In this document: piece by piece, positions 51,912 through 60,498 of the stretch
How the letters are laid out: each line of letters starts with the position of its first letter
Numbering within the stretch: position 1 is the stretch's first letter
NCBI RefSeq assembly: GCF_002608075.1
Contig: NZ_LAHA01000071.1
Coordinates: 1 to 60,498, forward strand
Length of the DNA: 60,498 nt
Reading direction: 5' to 3'
Source: Nostoc linckia z4
GTDB taxonomy: Bacteria; Cyanobacteriota; Cyanobacteriia; Cyanobacteriales; Nostocaceae
Notes under the pieces: generated by a model
Seen by the model: only the letters and a program-made list of their open reading frames with translations
What the model was told of the DNA's origin: nothing
Database searches by the model: none
Program-made: the position numbers and the translations under genes

Positions 51912-54900
51912 TTAGATAACAGCTCCTAAGGAGGTCAACGTGGCAGTTGTGGCCTCAGTTAAACCTTTAACTCCGAAAATATTCATTTGCTCATAGGGCT
52001 TACTGGCTCTCATGGTTTTTAAGCATTTGCCTGTTACGATATCCCAAAGTCTAATGGTTTCATCGTCACCGCCACTAACCAAGGTTTGGTTATCTGGACT
52101 AAAGGCAAGCGACCAAACCAAACCTGTATGTCCGTGCAAAACTTTTAGACACTGACCCGTGCAGACATCCCACAACTTAATTGTCAGATCGTGACTGGTA
52201 CTAGCCAGTATCCTGCCATCAGGGCTAAAGGCGATGGATTGCAACCAGTTTGTGTCTGCTGGCAAAACTTTGAGGCATTCACCAGTACGTGGATTCCACA
52301 ACCTGATTGTTCGGTCTGGACTAGCACTTGCTAGGGTATTACCATCAGGAGCGATGGCAATCGACCAAATCCAACTCGTGTGTCCTTGCAAGGTTCTGAG
52401 GCACTCACCTGTGTGAATATCCCACAACCTGACTGTTTGATCCCAGGAACCACTGGCTAATATTTCTCCTTGAGAAATGAAGGCAACTGACCAAATGGCA
52501 GCTTCATGCCCCTGTAAGGTTTTTAAGATTTGACCAGAACGGATGTTCCAGAGTTTAATCGTAGAATCTTCACTACCACTTGCTATTGTCTGGCTGTCTG
52601 GACTCAAGGCAATGGATAAAACTGCTGCGCGATGTCCTTGCAAGGTTCTTAAGGTTTGACCAGACCGAACATCCCATATCTTTACTGTTTTATCTCCGCT
52701 ACTGCTAATTAGCATATTTCCTTGAGGATGAAAGATTGCGGAATAAACCCAGTTGCTATGTCCTTTTAAAACTTTGAGGCATTCACCAGTGGCGGTATCC
52801 CATAACCTGACAGTGCGATCGCGGCTACTACTAGCAACAATTTGACCAATAGTTGACGGCAAACTGGCGCTCACAGGACTAAAGCTAACAGAGAGTATTT
52901 GATTGGTGTATCCTTGTAAGGTATTGAGGCATTCACCTGTGTCTACACTCCATAGCTTCACAGTTTGATCGTGTCCGCCGCTAGCCAAAAGCTTACCTTG
53001 GGGACTGAAGGCAACTGCAAAGACCCAACTGAAATGCCCTTGCAGGGTTTTAAAACATTCACCTGTATCGAGACTCCATAACTTCACCTGATGATCGTGC
53101 CCGCCACTAGCCAAAATGTCGCCTTGGGGACTGAAGGCCACTGAAAACACTCGATTAGAATGCCCCAGAAGCGTTTTGAGACACTCACCCGTTTGGGTAT
53201 TCCATAGCCTAATGCTTCGATCTTCGCTACCACTTGCAAGTATTTGATGGTTTGGACTGAGGCTAATTGACCTGATTCCACCATTGTGATGTTTTTCAAA
53301 GCTTTGAATACACTCTCCTGTGTTGATATCCCACAATTTAACAGTGCGATCGTCACTACCACTCAACAGTTGACTCTCTGCTTTGAAAACAACAGAAAGT
53401 GCCCAACTTAAATGTCCTTGCAGTGTTTTCAAGCATTCTCCAGTACTGGTATTCCATAGCTTCACGGTGTCGTCATCGCTACCACTTGCTAATGTGCAAT
53501 TATCTTGACTAAATGCAACCGACCAAACCTCGTTTGTATGCCCTTCTAAAGTGCGGAGGCACTGACCGGTACTCACATCCCATAGCTTAATTGTGTAATC
53601 TGTGCTACCGCTAGCAAGAATTTTGCCATCAGGACTGAAGGCTAGTGATGTTACCCAACTTTTGTGCCGCGTGCAGATTAAGACTGGTTGCACATCCCTC
53701 ACTTGGTACAGGTGAATTTCTCCATTACTGTCACCTACCGCCAGAAGTTCTCCATCAGGACTAAAGGCTACTGCATAAATAGCGCCAAAGGTTTGACTAA
53801 AGGTACACCTTGCTATATTTGCGTAAGCAAAATTCGTGTTTTGTAAATTTACATCTCGTAAATCGGCCTGCCAAATGGTTAAGCCAGAGAAATCATAACC
53901 AGTTAAATTAGTTCCTAGCTGATTGAGTAGATTAAGAATATTACCTGCTAAATATCCCGGTTCTAAGGGGGACTTTTCTTGCTGGTGAAGTAAGATTTGA
54001 GTCAGTTGATATTCCAAGTTTTTTTTGCCTTGAAACAGTTGAATTAATCGGTCGATGGTGGGATAGAGAATGAGACGAATTTGAGTTTCTCTGACATAGT
54101 CTTTGGCAGTAGCTTTAATTAGAGCATGACTTCTAAAAAGAGAAAATTGGTGTTGAGCAATTTCTTCAGACACTTCCTCAACCAAGCGACTTGTCACATA
54201 CTCCATCACCACTGGCTGTAGGGTAAAACAGACTGCATGTCGTTCAATGAGCGATCGCCGTCCCAAAGATTCCAGGGTTTCTACTAAATTAAGTTGGGGA
54301 AAAGGCGAAACTAAATCTTCTCGTAATTTGGAGAGGCTCACTGGTTCGCGATTAATGGCCAGCCAGTACATTATGTGCTTTCCCCCATCAGATAAACGCT
54401 CAAATTGTTGTTCTAATAGGTCGCGAAGATCTCCAAATACGGTGGTTTCCTCCTTTAAAAACTCAGAAATATAACCATCGAATAAATCTTGAATCGTAGT
54501 TCCGACAATTTTTAAAGCTAAGGCATTACCTCCATAGCGTCTTACCAGTGCGTTGAATTGAGTTTCTGCACCCTTGAGCCTCTTACTTTTAAGAATTTCC
54601 TCTCCATCTCCTTCTTTGAGTCCACTCAATCGCAAAGTTCGTACCAGCAAAGCTTCTCCTTCCAAAGAAGCCACCTCTTTGGGTTTTTCTCGCGTTGTCA
54701 GTAGCAAACAACTGCGGTGATCTGCTTCACCAACTCGTTCCAGGAGTTCGCCATACTGCTCGTATCCCAGGCTATATTGTCCGGTTCGACTTCCACCACG
54801 GAACAGAGCATCTACATTATCGAACACCACTAAGCAGCGCATCTCCTTAAACAAGTTCAGTAACAGAGAAATCTTTTCACTGACGCTTTCTGGCAATTCT

Positions 54901-55445
54901 GTTTCAGTTTCTTGCTCCTCAGACAAAAACTCGATGATGCCACTTAAGAACGTATCAATTGGTGGAGCGTCATACAGCGATCGCCAGACAATACAATCAA
55001 ATTTATCCTGCATTAGTTCTGCCAATTTGATGGACAGACTTGTTTTCCCGACTCCACCCATTCCCAAAATGGTGACTAACCGACAGCAATCCTTCAGTAG
55101 CCACTCATCTAAAATATTGAGTTCCTCTGTACGTCCGTAAAAGGCTAAGACAGAAACAGCTTCCCCCCAATCTTGACGACAATTGGAATCTGAGGTGGAA
55201 TAATAGCCTTCGTATAGGGAGCTACCAAAACCAAGAAAGAGAGCCTCAAGTGTTCGCTTGTCAACTCCCTTCCTACGATTCAAAACTTTTCTAATTGTTA
55301 GAGGGTCTAAGTTAGTGCGGTGGCTTAACTCTTCAAGAGTGAATCTCTTGCCAAAATTATCTTGAAACTCAAACTTGTGCCTTGCTTCCTCAAACTTCTG
55401 TAAACCAATAGAAGTGAGTATAACTCCGCGCTTACGTCTTGGCAT
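51912..55445 (-). CDS. STAND NTPase: HTH-like, NB-ARC, pentapeptide-like hinge and 14 WD40 repeats
   Basis: About 1,177 residues. An N-terminal helical region (LEELSHRTNLDPLTIRKVLN) resembles a helix-turn-helix. The NB-ARC/NACHT domain has Walker A GMGGVGKTSLS near 130-140, CLVVFDNVDALF (Walker B) and CLLLTTREKP (sensor). A winged-helix and helical part follow, then a short pentapeptide-like stretch (YDFSGLTIWQADLRDVNLQN) and 14 WD40 repeats of the AFSPDG-LASGS-D-TVKLWD-TGECLKTLQGH type, enough for two seven-bladed propellers. Such proteins are signalling or defence STAND switches common in filamentous cyanobacteria. The ATG at 55445 has AGGAA upstream; a TTG at 55451 also opens the frame. 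No enzymatic effector domain is present, so it may act by oligomerising or by DNA binding. Confidence 0.9.
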   Translation of the reverse strand: MPRRKRGVILTSIGLQKFEEARHKFEFQDNFGKRFTLEELSHRTNLDPLTIRKVLNRRKGVDKRTLEALFLGFGSSLYEGYYSTSDSNCRQDWGEAVSVLAFYGRTEELNILDEWLLKDCCRLVTILGMGGVGKTSLSIKLAELMQDKFDCIVWRSLYDAPPIDTFLSGIIEFLSEEQETETELPESVSEKISLLLNLFKEMRCLVVFDNVDALFRGGSRTGQYSLGYEQYGELLERVGEADHRSCLLLTTREKPKEVASLEGEALLVRTLRLSGLKEGDGEEILKSKRLKGAETQFNALVRRYGGNALALKIVGTTIQDLFDGYISEFLKEETTVFGDLRDLLEQQFERLSDGGKHIMYWLAINREPVSLSKLREDLVSPFPQLNLVETLESLGRRSLIERHAVCFTLQPVVMEYVTSRLVEEVSEEIAQHQFSLFRSHALIKATAKDYVRETQIRLILYPTIDRLIQLFQGKKNLEYQLTQILLHQQEKSPLEPGYLAGNILNLLNQLGTNLTGYDFSGLTIWQADLRDVNLQNTNFAYANIARCTFSQTFGAIYAVAFSPDGELLAVGDSNGEIHLYQVRDVQPVLICTRHKSWVTSLAFSPDGKILASGSTDYTIKLWDVSTGQCLRTLEGHTNEVWSVAFSQDNCTLASGSDDDTVKLWNTSTGECLKTLQGHLSWALSVVFKAESQLLSGSDDRTVKLWDINTGECIQSFEKHHNGGIRSISLSPNHQILASGSEDRSIRLWNTQTGECLKTLLGHSNRVFSVAFSPQGDILASGGHDHQVKLWSLDTGECFKTLQGHFSWVFAVAFSPQGKLLASGGHDQTVKLWSVDTGECLNTLQGYTNQILSVSFSPVSASLPSTIGQIVASSSRDRTVRLWDTATGECLKVLKGHSNWVYSAIFHPQGNMLISSSGDKTVKIWDVRSGQTLRTLQGHRAAVLSIALSPDSQTIASGSEDSTIKLWNIRSGQILKTLQGHEAAIWSVAFISQGEILASGSWDQTVRLWDIHTGECLRTLQGHTSWIWSIAIAPDGNTLASASPDRTIRLWNPRTGECLKVLPADTNWLQSIAFSPDGRILASTSHDLTIKLWDVCTGQCLKVLHGHTGLVWSLAFSPDNQTLVSGGDDETIRLWDIVTGKCLKTMRASKPYEQMNIFGVKGLTEATTATLTSLGAVI

Positions 55446-55542
55446 ACCCAAATTCCTCTAGGAACAAAAATATATTTAGCACAGAACTTAAGTACTTTTT
55501 CACCCATAGATATATTTATTTGTAAGTCATATCTCAGCAGTA

Positions 55543-55575
55543 TAAAAAAATGAGGATAGTATGTGCTATCCTCAT
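55543..55575 (-). terminator. Rho-independent terminator of ftsH
   Basis: On the minus strand ATGAGGATAG pairs with CTATCCTCAT around a short loop and is followed by TTTTTTTAT. It lies 54 bases after the ftsH stop. Confidence 0.9.
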
Positions 55576-55628
55576 TTGATTTCTTGGCTATTTGTTAATT
55601 TTCTATCAGACCAGAAAAGAGTTAATTA

Positions 55629-57515
55629 TTATAGTTGTGGTACGTACTGTTGTTTTTCTGGAACCTCAGCGTACTCAGCTACAATCTGACGGAATTCTTC
55701 GCCGTCGATGGTTTCTTTTTCGATGAGCAAATCTACCAAGCGATCGGTGACAGTGCGATGGTCGCGGATGATTTTCTTCGCAGTTTCATAGCAATCTTCA
55801 ACGATCGCTCTCACTTGTCCATCGATGCGAGAAGCGATGGATTCAGAATACTCAGACCGGGTTGTCCAGTCACGACCCAAGAACACTTCGCCTTGTTGGC
55901 TTTCCAAGGATAAGGGGCCTAAATCTGACATCCCAAACCGGGTTACCATTTGCCGCGCCATTCCTGACAACTGCTGCAAATCTCCACCTGCGCCAGTGGT
56001 TACTTCCGCAGCGCCAAAAATCACTTCTTCCGCAGCGCGACCGCCCAAAGCACCAGTAATCCGAGCTTTTAACTGGGAACGAGAAATTAAACCTTGTTCT
56101 TCGTTGGGAGTAAACCAAGTCAAACCCTGTGCTTGTCCCCGTGGAATCAAGGTAACTTTCTGCACTGGGTCGTGGTCTTTTAACAAAGTTCCCACTAAAG
56201 CGTGTCCAATTTCATGGTAGGCAATTAAGCGCTTGCTCTTGCTGTCTACCAATGGAGTACCTTCCATCCCAGCTACTACCCGATCCACCGCATCATCAAT
56301 TTCCCGGAGAGTGATAGCTTCTTTGCGTCTTCTAGCGGTGAGAATTGCCGCTTCGTTGAGTAAGTTAGCTAAATCAGCACCAGTAAATCCAGGAGTGCGG
56401 CGAGCGATCGCTTCTAAGGATACGCTAGGGTCTAGTTTCTTGTTGCGCGCGTGGACTTGTAGAATTTCCAAACGTCCTTTGATGTCGGGTGAATCTACTG
56501 TTACTTGGCGGTCAAATCGTCCGGGACGCAACAATGCTGAGTCTAATACGTCTGGGCGGTTGGTAGCAGCAATAATAATGATGCCTGTGTTACCTTCAAA
56601 CCCATCCATTTCGGTTAGTAGTTGGTTGAGAGTTTGCTCTCTTTCGTCGTTACCGCCACCGATACCAGCACCCCGTTGTCTACCCACAGCGTCGATTTCA
56701 TCGATGAAGATGATACAGGGAGCGTTATCTTTAGCTTTCTTGAACAAATCGCGGACGCGGGAAGCACCCACACCAACGAACATTTCCACGAACTCGGAAC
56801 CAGAAATGCTAAAAAATGGTACGCCAGCTTCCCCAGCGATCGCTTTTGCCAGTAAAGTTTTACCAGTTCCAGGAGGCCCGACTAACAGCACTCCCTTGGG
56901 AATGCGTGCGCCCACAGCTGTAAATCTTTCTGGTTGTTTGAGGAAGGTGACAACCTCTTGCAATTCTTCCTTAGCTTCTTCAATCCCGGCTACATCGTCA
57001 AATTTGACCCCAGTTTTTGCCTCCATTTGGAAGCGGGCGCGGGATTTGCCGAAGTTCATTGCTTGACCGGGGCCGCCGGGAAGGTTGCTAGAACGGCGGA
57101 ACAAAAAGAATAATCCAGTAATCAATAAAACAGGAAACACTAGATTGCCCAATAATCCCCAAATTGCACCATCATTCCGCATGGGGTGAGCATCAAAACT
57201 AATTGCCTTTTCTTTAAGCTTGGTAATTAACTCAGGGGCGTTAACAGGCAGATCCACCCGCCACCTTTGGACGTGATTTTCCAAGTCTGGATCGCGGGCT
57301 TCTAAAATTGCTGTTCTACCGCCTTCGTAGAGATCGACACTGATGACGCGATCGGCATCCAAATATTCTAGGAAACGACCATAGGTCATCCGAGTATTGG
57401 CGGCATTTTTAGTCATATCCGCAGGCGCACCTGCGAAAGCCCCTTGCCAGAAGAAAAAGCCAATTACCAAAGCCGGCAACGTCCAGAGTGCCAGGACTTT
57501 CCAGGAAAATTTCAT
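55629..57515 (-). CDS. ftsH: FtsH ATP-dependent zinc metalloprotease
   Basis: A 628-residue membrane protease. Two N-terminal membrane helices (about 8-27 and 118-139) enclose a lumenal domain. The AAA domain has Walker A GPPGTGKT (213-220), Walker B IIFIDEID and the second-region-of-homology RPDVLDSALLRPGRFDR. The zinc motif HEIGH (near 434-438) and the C-terminal Asp ligand region follow. It degrades damaged membrane proteins, including photosystem II D1 in cyanobacteria; which of the four cyanobacterial FtsH homologues this is cannot be decided. ATG 57515 has AGAGGC upstream. A strong terminator lies downstream. Confidence 0.96.
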   Translation of the reverse strand: MKFSWKVLALWTLPALVIGFFFWQGAFAGAPADMTKNAANTRMTYGRFLEYLDADRVISVDLYEGGRTAILEARDPDLENHVQRWRVDLPVNAPELITKLKEKAISFDAHPMRNDGAIWGLLGNLVFPVLLITGLFFLFRRSSNLPGGPGQAMNFGKSRARFQMEAKTGVKFDDVAGIEEAKEELQEVVTFLKQPERFTAVGARIPKGVLLVGPPGTGKTLLAKAIAGEAGVPFFSISGSEFVEMFVGVGASRVRDLFKKAKDNAPCIIFIDEIDAVGRQRGAGIGGGNDEREQTLNQLLTEMDGFEGNTGIIIIAATNRPDVLDSALLRPGRFDRQVTVDSPDIKGRLEILQVHARNKKLDPSVSLEAIARRTPGFTGADLANLLNEAAILTARRRKEAITLREIDDAVDRVVAGMEGTPLVDSKSKRLIAYHEIGHALVGTLLKDHDPVQKVTLIPRGQAQGLTWFTPNEEQGLISRSQLKARITGALGGRAAEEVIFGAAEVTTGAGGDLQQLSGMARQMVTRFGMSDLGPLSLESQQGEVFLGRDWTTRSEYSESIASRIDGQVRAIVEDCYETAKKIIRDHRTVTDRLVDLLIEKETIDGEEFRQIVAEYAEVPEKQQYVPQL

Positions 57516-57790
57516 GTTAATTTGCCTCTAGATGTTTATACAACTCATTACCCTTAGCAATGTAAGGTTTATGATTTTGTCACTTTGAGCCGTTAAACGG
57601 ATGTTCATAAATCCATTTTGTTTAATTTGATTTCTTACATGCACAGTTCTAAAGGCACTAGACCATTATGGCTATGCCAATAAGAATCTTAATTAAAGTT
57701 AACTTAATTTTAATACAATATCGCACGAGAAAATAAAGAGAATGGGCATTGGGCATTGGGTATGGGAAGGCGTGGGAGGTGTAGGAGGTA
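57516..57790. other. Promoter region of ftsH
   Basis: An AT-rich stretch with the likely ftsH promoter, then GGGCATTGGGCATTGGG repeats (57742-57760). No gene. Confidence 0.5.
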
Positions 57791-57863
57791 GGGGAAAAGG
57801 TTAAAGGGTAAAGGATAAAGGGATAAATTTAACCTTTCCCCCTTACCCCTTACCCCTTTCCCC
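57791..57863. repeat. Purine/pyrimidine inverted repeat, third copy
   Basis: GGGGAAAAGGTTAAAGGG to CCTTTCCCCC; homologous to the element at 43532-43604 and similar to that at 6334-6411. It separates the secreted-protein gene from ftsH. Confidence 0.8.
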
Positions 57864-57882
57864 ACACCCAATGCCCCATACC

Positions 57883-58374
57883 CTACTTCACTTCTGTCAT
57901 TTGTAGAGTGTAAGGAAGATACTTGCCTTTGTCGTAGGAACCAACCCAAATTTGGTAAGTTCCAGCCAGCCATTCACCAACAATGCCGGCATTTTTATTG
58001 TCAAAATCGTCATTGCACCAAGTACCACCAGGGCCCTTCACAATCATGGTGGTATCCTCAGGGCTTTGGACTTGTAGCTTAAGGTAATCAAATTTACTTG
58101 TTAATACTAATGTGTGGTCTGGTGTTTCATCGACAAATCCAGTACAAGGGCCGGTGGCTGTTTCAGTTCTACCAGCTATTTGATTTCCAGATACTGAGCC
58201 TCCACTCATCCCGCGGACTGTCAGTGGGTCTGGGGAAAACTGGGGGCCAATGGTCACATCTCCAAATATCGTTGGCGCTTCTTGGGCATCAGCCATAACA
58301 CTAACTGAAGTGATGAAAAGCGTAACTATCATCAACGATAATTTCATCCCTCTATTGAGCGCTTTTGTTGGCAT
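57883..58374 (-). CDS. Secreted protein of unknown function
   Basis: A 163-residue protein with a signal peptide (LSLMIVTLFITSVSVMADAQ, probable cleavage after ADAQE or nearby). The mature part is beta-rich (GDVTIGPQFSPDPLTVRGMS, then YLKLQVQSPEDTTMIVKGPG), with Cys residues in GPCTGFVDE and WCNDDFDNKN that may form a disulphide. The end GTYQIWVGSYDKGKYLPYTL recalls pre-peptidase C-terminal-like beta domains. I do not recognise a named family. The ATG at 58374 is used; an in-frame ATG at 58347 is also possible. It is flanked by repeats on both sides. Confidence 0.75.
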   Translation of the reverse strand: MPTKALNRGMKLSLMIVTLFITSVSVMADAQEAPTIFGDVTIGPQFSPDPLTVRGMSGGSVSGNQIAGRTETATGPCTGFVDETPDHTLVLTSKFDYLKLQVQSPEDTTMIVKGPGGTWCNDDFDNKNAGIVGEWLAGTYQIWVGSYDKGKYLPYTLQMTEVK

Positions 58375-58607
58375 TGTAATTAGGTTTGCTTCTAAGTGCT
58401 TTTGAAGACATGAATTTTACATACCAAGTTCCCAATCTGAGGAGAATTGACTAGGAAAGCGAATAGGGCATTGGGCATTGGGCATTGCGGAAGCAGCAGG
58501 TGTGGGAGGGGTGGGAGGTGTGGGAGGATGAGGAAGAAATCTTTCCCCCCACACTCCCCACACTCCCCACACTTCCCTATCCCCTCATCTCCCCATCTCC
58601 CCACTCC

Positions 58608-60056
58608 CTACTGTCTACTTTCAGTTATTGCTCTATTTAAGCGCGGTCGATCTAAACCAATTTGATTTAGTAGTAACCAAGATTGGATGAGGTCGGGGCC
58701 ATGAACGTCTCCGGTTAAGGCTGCTCTTAGCGATCGCATGACTAAGCCTTTTTTGACTTTTTGCTCTTTGACCACTTGTTTAATTATGTCCTGAGCAGAT
58801 TCCTCAGAGAGTTGTGGCTGATTTTCCAAAGCTGTGACAATACCCTCAAGCACAGCAGCAGAACCTTCTTGCTTGAGTTGTGTTTTTGCTTCGTCACTAA
58901 ATTCAACTGTGTCGCTGAAAAACACTTGACTCATAGCCACAGCATCTACTAATCGAGTCAAGCTTTGGCTAATTAAAGCTACTAGCTGTTCTAACCAAGG
59001 GCGAGTGCGTCCACCATCAAATTTATACCCGGCTGCTTCCCAATAGGGTATGAGTAAATCTGTGAGTTTATCTACAGGGGTGTTGTGGATATATTGACTG
59101 TTCAACCAATCCAGCTTGTCCCAGTCAAATTTTGCACCTGCTTTATTAACCCGCTCAAAGCTAAATTCCTTAGCGGCTGCTTCTAAGGTAAATATTTCTT
59201 GGGTTGAGTCTGGGGGCGACCAACCAAGCAATGTCATGTAATTTACCAAGCCTTCAGCAGTAAAGCCCATTTGCTGAAAGTCAGAAATGGAAGTGACGCC
59301 ATCTCGCTTGGAAAGCTTACGCCCTTCTTTGTTTAAAATCAGTGGCGAGTGGGCAAATTCTGGGATTTTTGCCCCCAAAGCTTCATACAGCAAAATTTGC
59401 TTGGCCGTGTTGGCGATGTGGTCTTCTCCGCGAATCACGTGGGTGATTTGCATATCGATGTCATCCACTACAACTACGAAGTTGTATAAAGGTTGACCGC
59501 TACCCTCTTCGGAGGCGCGGGCGATGACCATATCGCCACCTAAATCACTACCTCGCCAAGACATTTTTCCCCTGACTAAATCATTCCAGACAATTTCGCG
59601 ATGGTCTTCGATTTTGAAGCGAATCACAGAAGAACGGCCTTCTGCTTCAAAAGCGGCACGTTGTTCTGGGGTGAGGTTGCGGTGACGGTTGTCATAGCGA
59701 GGAGCTTCGCCTCTAGCTTTTTGAGCTTCTCGTAGAGCCTCTAGTTCTTCAGAGGTGGTGTAGCAGCGATAAGCTAACCCCCGGTCTAAGAGTTGTTGTA
59801 CTGCTTGTTTATAAAGATCCAAGCGTTGGGATTGAAAAAATGGCCCTTCATCCCAGTTCAGTCCTAGCCAACGCAGTCCTTGAAGGATATTTTCTGTATA
59901 TTCAGGACGCGATCGCTCTAGGTCTGTGTCTTCTATTCTCAGAATAAACTTCCCACCGTGGTGACGGGCAAATAACCAGTTAAATACAGCCGTTCTCGCT
60001 GTACCAATATGTAAATTTCCAGTAGGACTCGGCGCTATACGGACTCTGACAGTCAC
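58608..60056 (-). CDS. gltX: Glutamyl-tRNA synthetase (GltX)
   Basis: A 482-residue class-I synthetase. The HIGH-type motif is in RIAPSPTGNLHIGTARTAVF, the KMSKS-type motif is KEGRKLSKRDGVT, and IEDTDLERSRPEY and NFVVVVDDIDMQITHVIRGE DHIANT are typical. The GTG at 60056 gives the family start MTVRVRIAPSPTG; an upstream TTG at 60077 extends the frame by seven codons but is unlikely. GltX supplies Glu-tRNA both for translation and, via HemA, for tetrapyrrole synthesis. A tRNA-Asp gene lies upstream on the same strand. Confidence 0.96.
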   Translation of the reverse strand: MTVRVRIAPSPTGNLHIGTARTAVFNWLFARHHGGKFILRIEDTDLERSRPEYTENILQGLRWLGLNWDEGPFFQSQRLDLYKQAVQQLLDRGLAYRCYTTSEELEALREAQKARGEAPRYDNRHRNLTPEQRAAFEAEGRSSVIRFKIEDHREIVWNDLVRGKMSWRGSDLGGDMVIARASEEGSGQPLYNFVVVVDDIDMQITHVIRGEDHIANTAKQILLYEALGAKIPEFAHSPLILNKEGRKLSKRDGVTSISDFQQMGFTAEGLVNYMTLLGWSPPDSTQEIFTLEAAAKEFSFERVNKAGAKFDWDKLDWLNSQYIHNTPVDKLTDLLIPYWEAAGYKFDGGRTRPWLEQLVALISQSLTRLVDAVAMSQVFFSDTVEFSDEAKTQLKQEGSAAVLEGIVTALENQPQLSEESAQDIIKQVVKEQKVKKGLVMRSLRAALTGDVHGPDLIQSWLLLNQIGLDRPRLNRAITESRQ

Positions 60057-60245
60057 AGTTAATTCTCTCTTTTGCAAAGCATGAATAAATGTACCTTAAT
60101 ATTTAAAGATTAAGTTCTGAGTCCATTAAAGATAGAATTTCTTAGCTTTGTACTGATTTCAGTAATACTAAGTAACTAAGTTGCGTTACTCTGACACTCA
60201 GAACTCAACATTTAATATTTACGTTCATTAATTATGATTTTAGAA

Positions 60246-60319
60246 CGGGACTGACGGGGCTCGAACCCGCAACTTCCGCCGTGACAGGGCGGTGCTCTAA
60301 CCAATTGAACTACAGTCCC
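60246..60319 (-). tRNA. tRNA-Asp (GUC)
   Basis: On the minus strand the 74-base sequence folds as a cloverleaf: acceptor GGGACTG with CAGTCCC, anticodon stem CCGCC/GGCGG around CTGTCAC (anticodon GTC), and a T-arm with GCGGGTTCGAGCCCCG. The discriminator base is G and no CCA is encoded. GTC reads Asp codons. Confidence 0.95.
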
Positions 60320-60400
60320 TTGATTTGCAACTTTCCTATTGTCGCTATTTTTTTTCTATTTGTCAAGTATTTTTGAGTTGAAAATTGGAAATTTTTTGTA

Positions 60401-60445
60401 GTTATTGGGCATTGGGCATTGGGCAGGGGGCATTGGGCATTGGGG
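60401..60445. repeat. GGGCATT short tandem repeats
   Basis: TTGGGCA-type heptamers are repeated four to five times, interrupted by GGGGG. Another tract of the same type is at 57742-57760 and 58465-58485. Confidence 0.75.
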
Positions 60446-60498
60446 GTGTTGACTGATGACTGGTGAGTTATTATTCTCCCCATCTCCCCATCCCCCCA

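Noticed and set aside
57710..57973. Frame of 87 codons on the minus strand near the hairpin repeat
   Set aside because: Its translation is made of purine/pyrimidine repeat sequence (LPLPFNLFPYLLHLPRLP type).
58608..60056. gltX as part of the tetrapyrrole cluster
   Set aside because: It is on the other strand, separated by the NB-ARC gene, ftsH and a secreted-protein gene, and is an essential housekeeping gene; proximity is probably chance.

Overview
The window is chromosomal DNA of a filamentous, heterocyst-type cyanobacterium (order Nostocales). Evidence seen directly: many copies of the HIP1 palindrome GCGATCGC, abundant heptamer short tandem repeats (GTTGACT/AACAGTC and TGAATTC types), a magnesium-chelatase ChlD, a SigF-type sigma factor, a NucA/NuiA nuclease-inhibitor pair, DevBCA-type exporters and large STAND/WD40 proteins. 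The assignment to order is inference; the species cannot be named from sequence reading alone.

Layout. 1-10.2 kb: a Uma2 nuclease-like protein, an AAA-like STAND ATPase, two MscS-type channels and a first DevBCA exporter whose ATPase carries a fused cyclic-nucleotide-binding domain. 10.6-13.1 kb: LPS-transport genes lptA-lptB-lptF/G. 13.3-18.9 kb: CBS protein, chlD, sigF and a Bax-inhibitor-1-like membrane protein. 19.0-24.9 kb: a decayed or diverged tandem copy of prfB followed by intact prfB (both with the RF2 programmed frameshift site), a DUF3285-like small protein, ybeY, diacylglycerol kinase, a glutamine amidotransferase and an MBL-fold protein. 25.0-30.9 kb: FG-GAP/VCBS protein, aminopeptidase P, a secreted BamE-like protein, and convergent nuiA and nucA around a small MITE.

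31.3-51.6 kb is the most interesting part: a tetrapyrrole supercluster. It has two different hemF genes, hemA, hemE, hemC and hemL, interleaved with a PaO-like Rieske oxygenase, a FAD-linked oxidoreductase, a candidate ATC-hydrolase-family protein, an alpha/beta hydrolase, a second DevBCA exporter and a SOUL haem-binding protein. It is preceded by an operon for a haem-oxygenase-like diiron protein and a tandem ribbon-helix-helix-like protein, with Fur-box-like palindromes nearby. Haem genes are normally scattered in cyanobacteria, so this gathering with tailoring and export genes looks like a biosynthetic cluster for a modified tetrapyrrole. From memory it resembles the putative tolyporphin clusters reported in Brasilonema/Nostoc-type strains. 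hemB, hemD, late haem genes and any glycosyltransferase are not in the window.

51.9-60.5 kb: a 1,177-residue NB-ARC/WD40 protein with 14 WD40 repeats, ftsH with a clear terminator, a secreted protein, gltX and tRNA-Asp(GUC). Several MITE-like elements, an ISAzo13-type transposase fragment and long purine/pyrimidine hairpin repeats are scattered between the genes.
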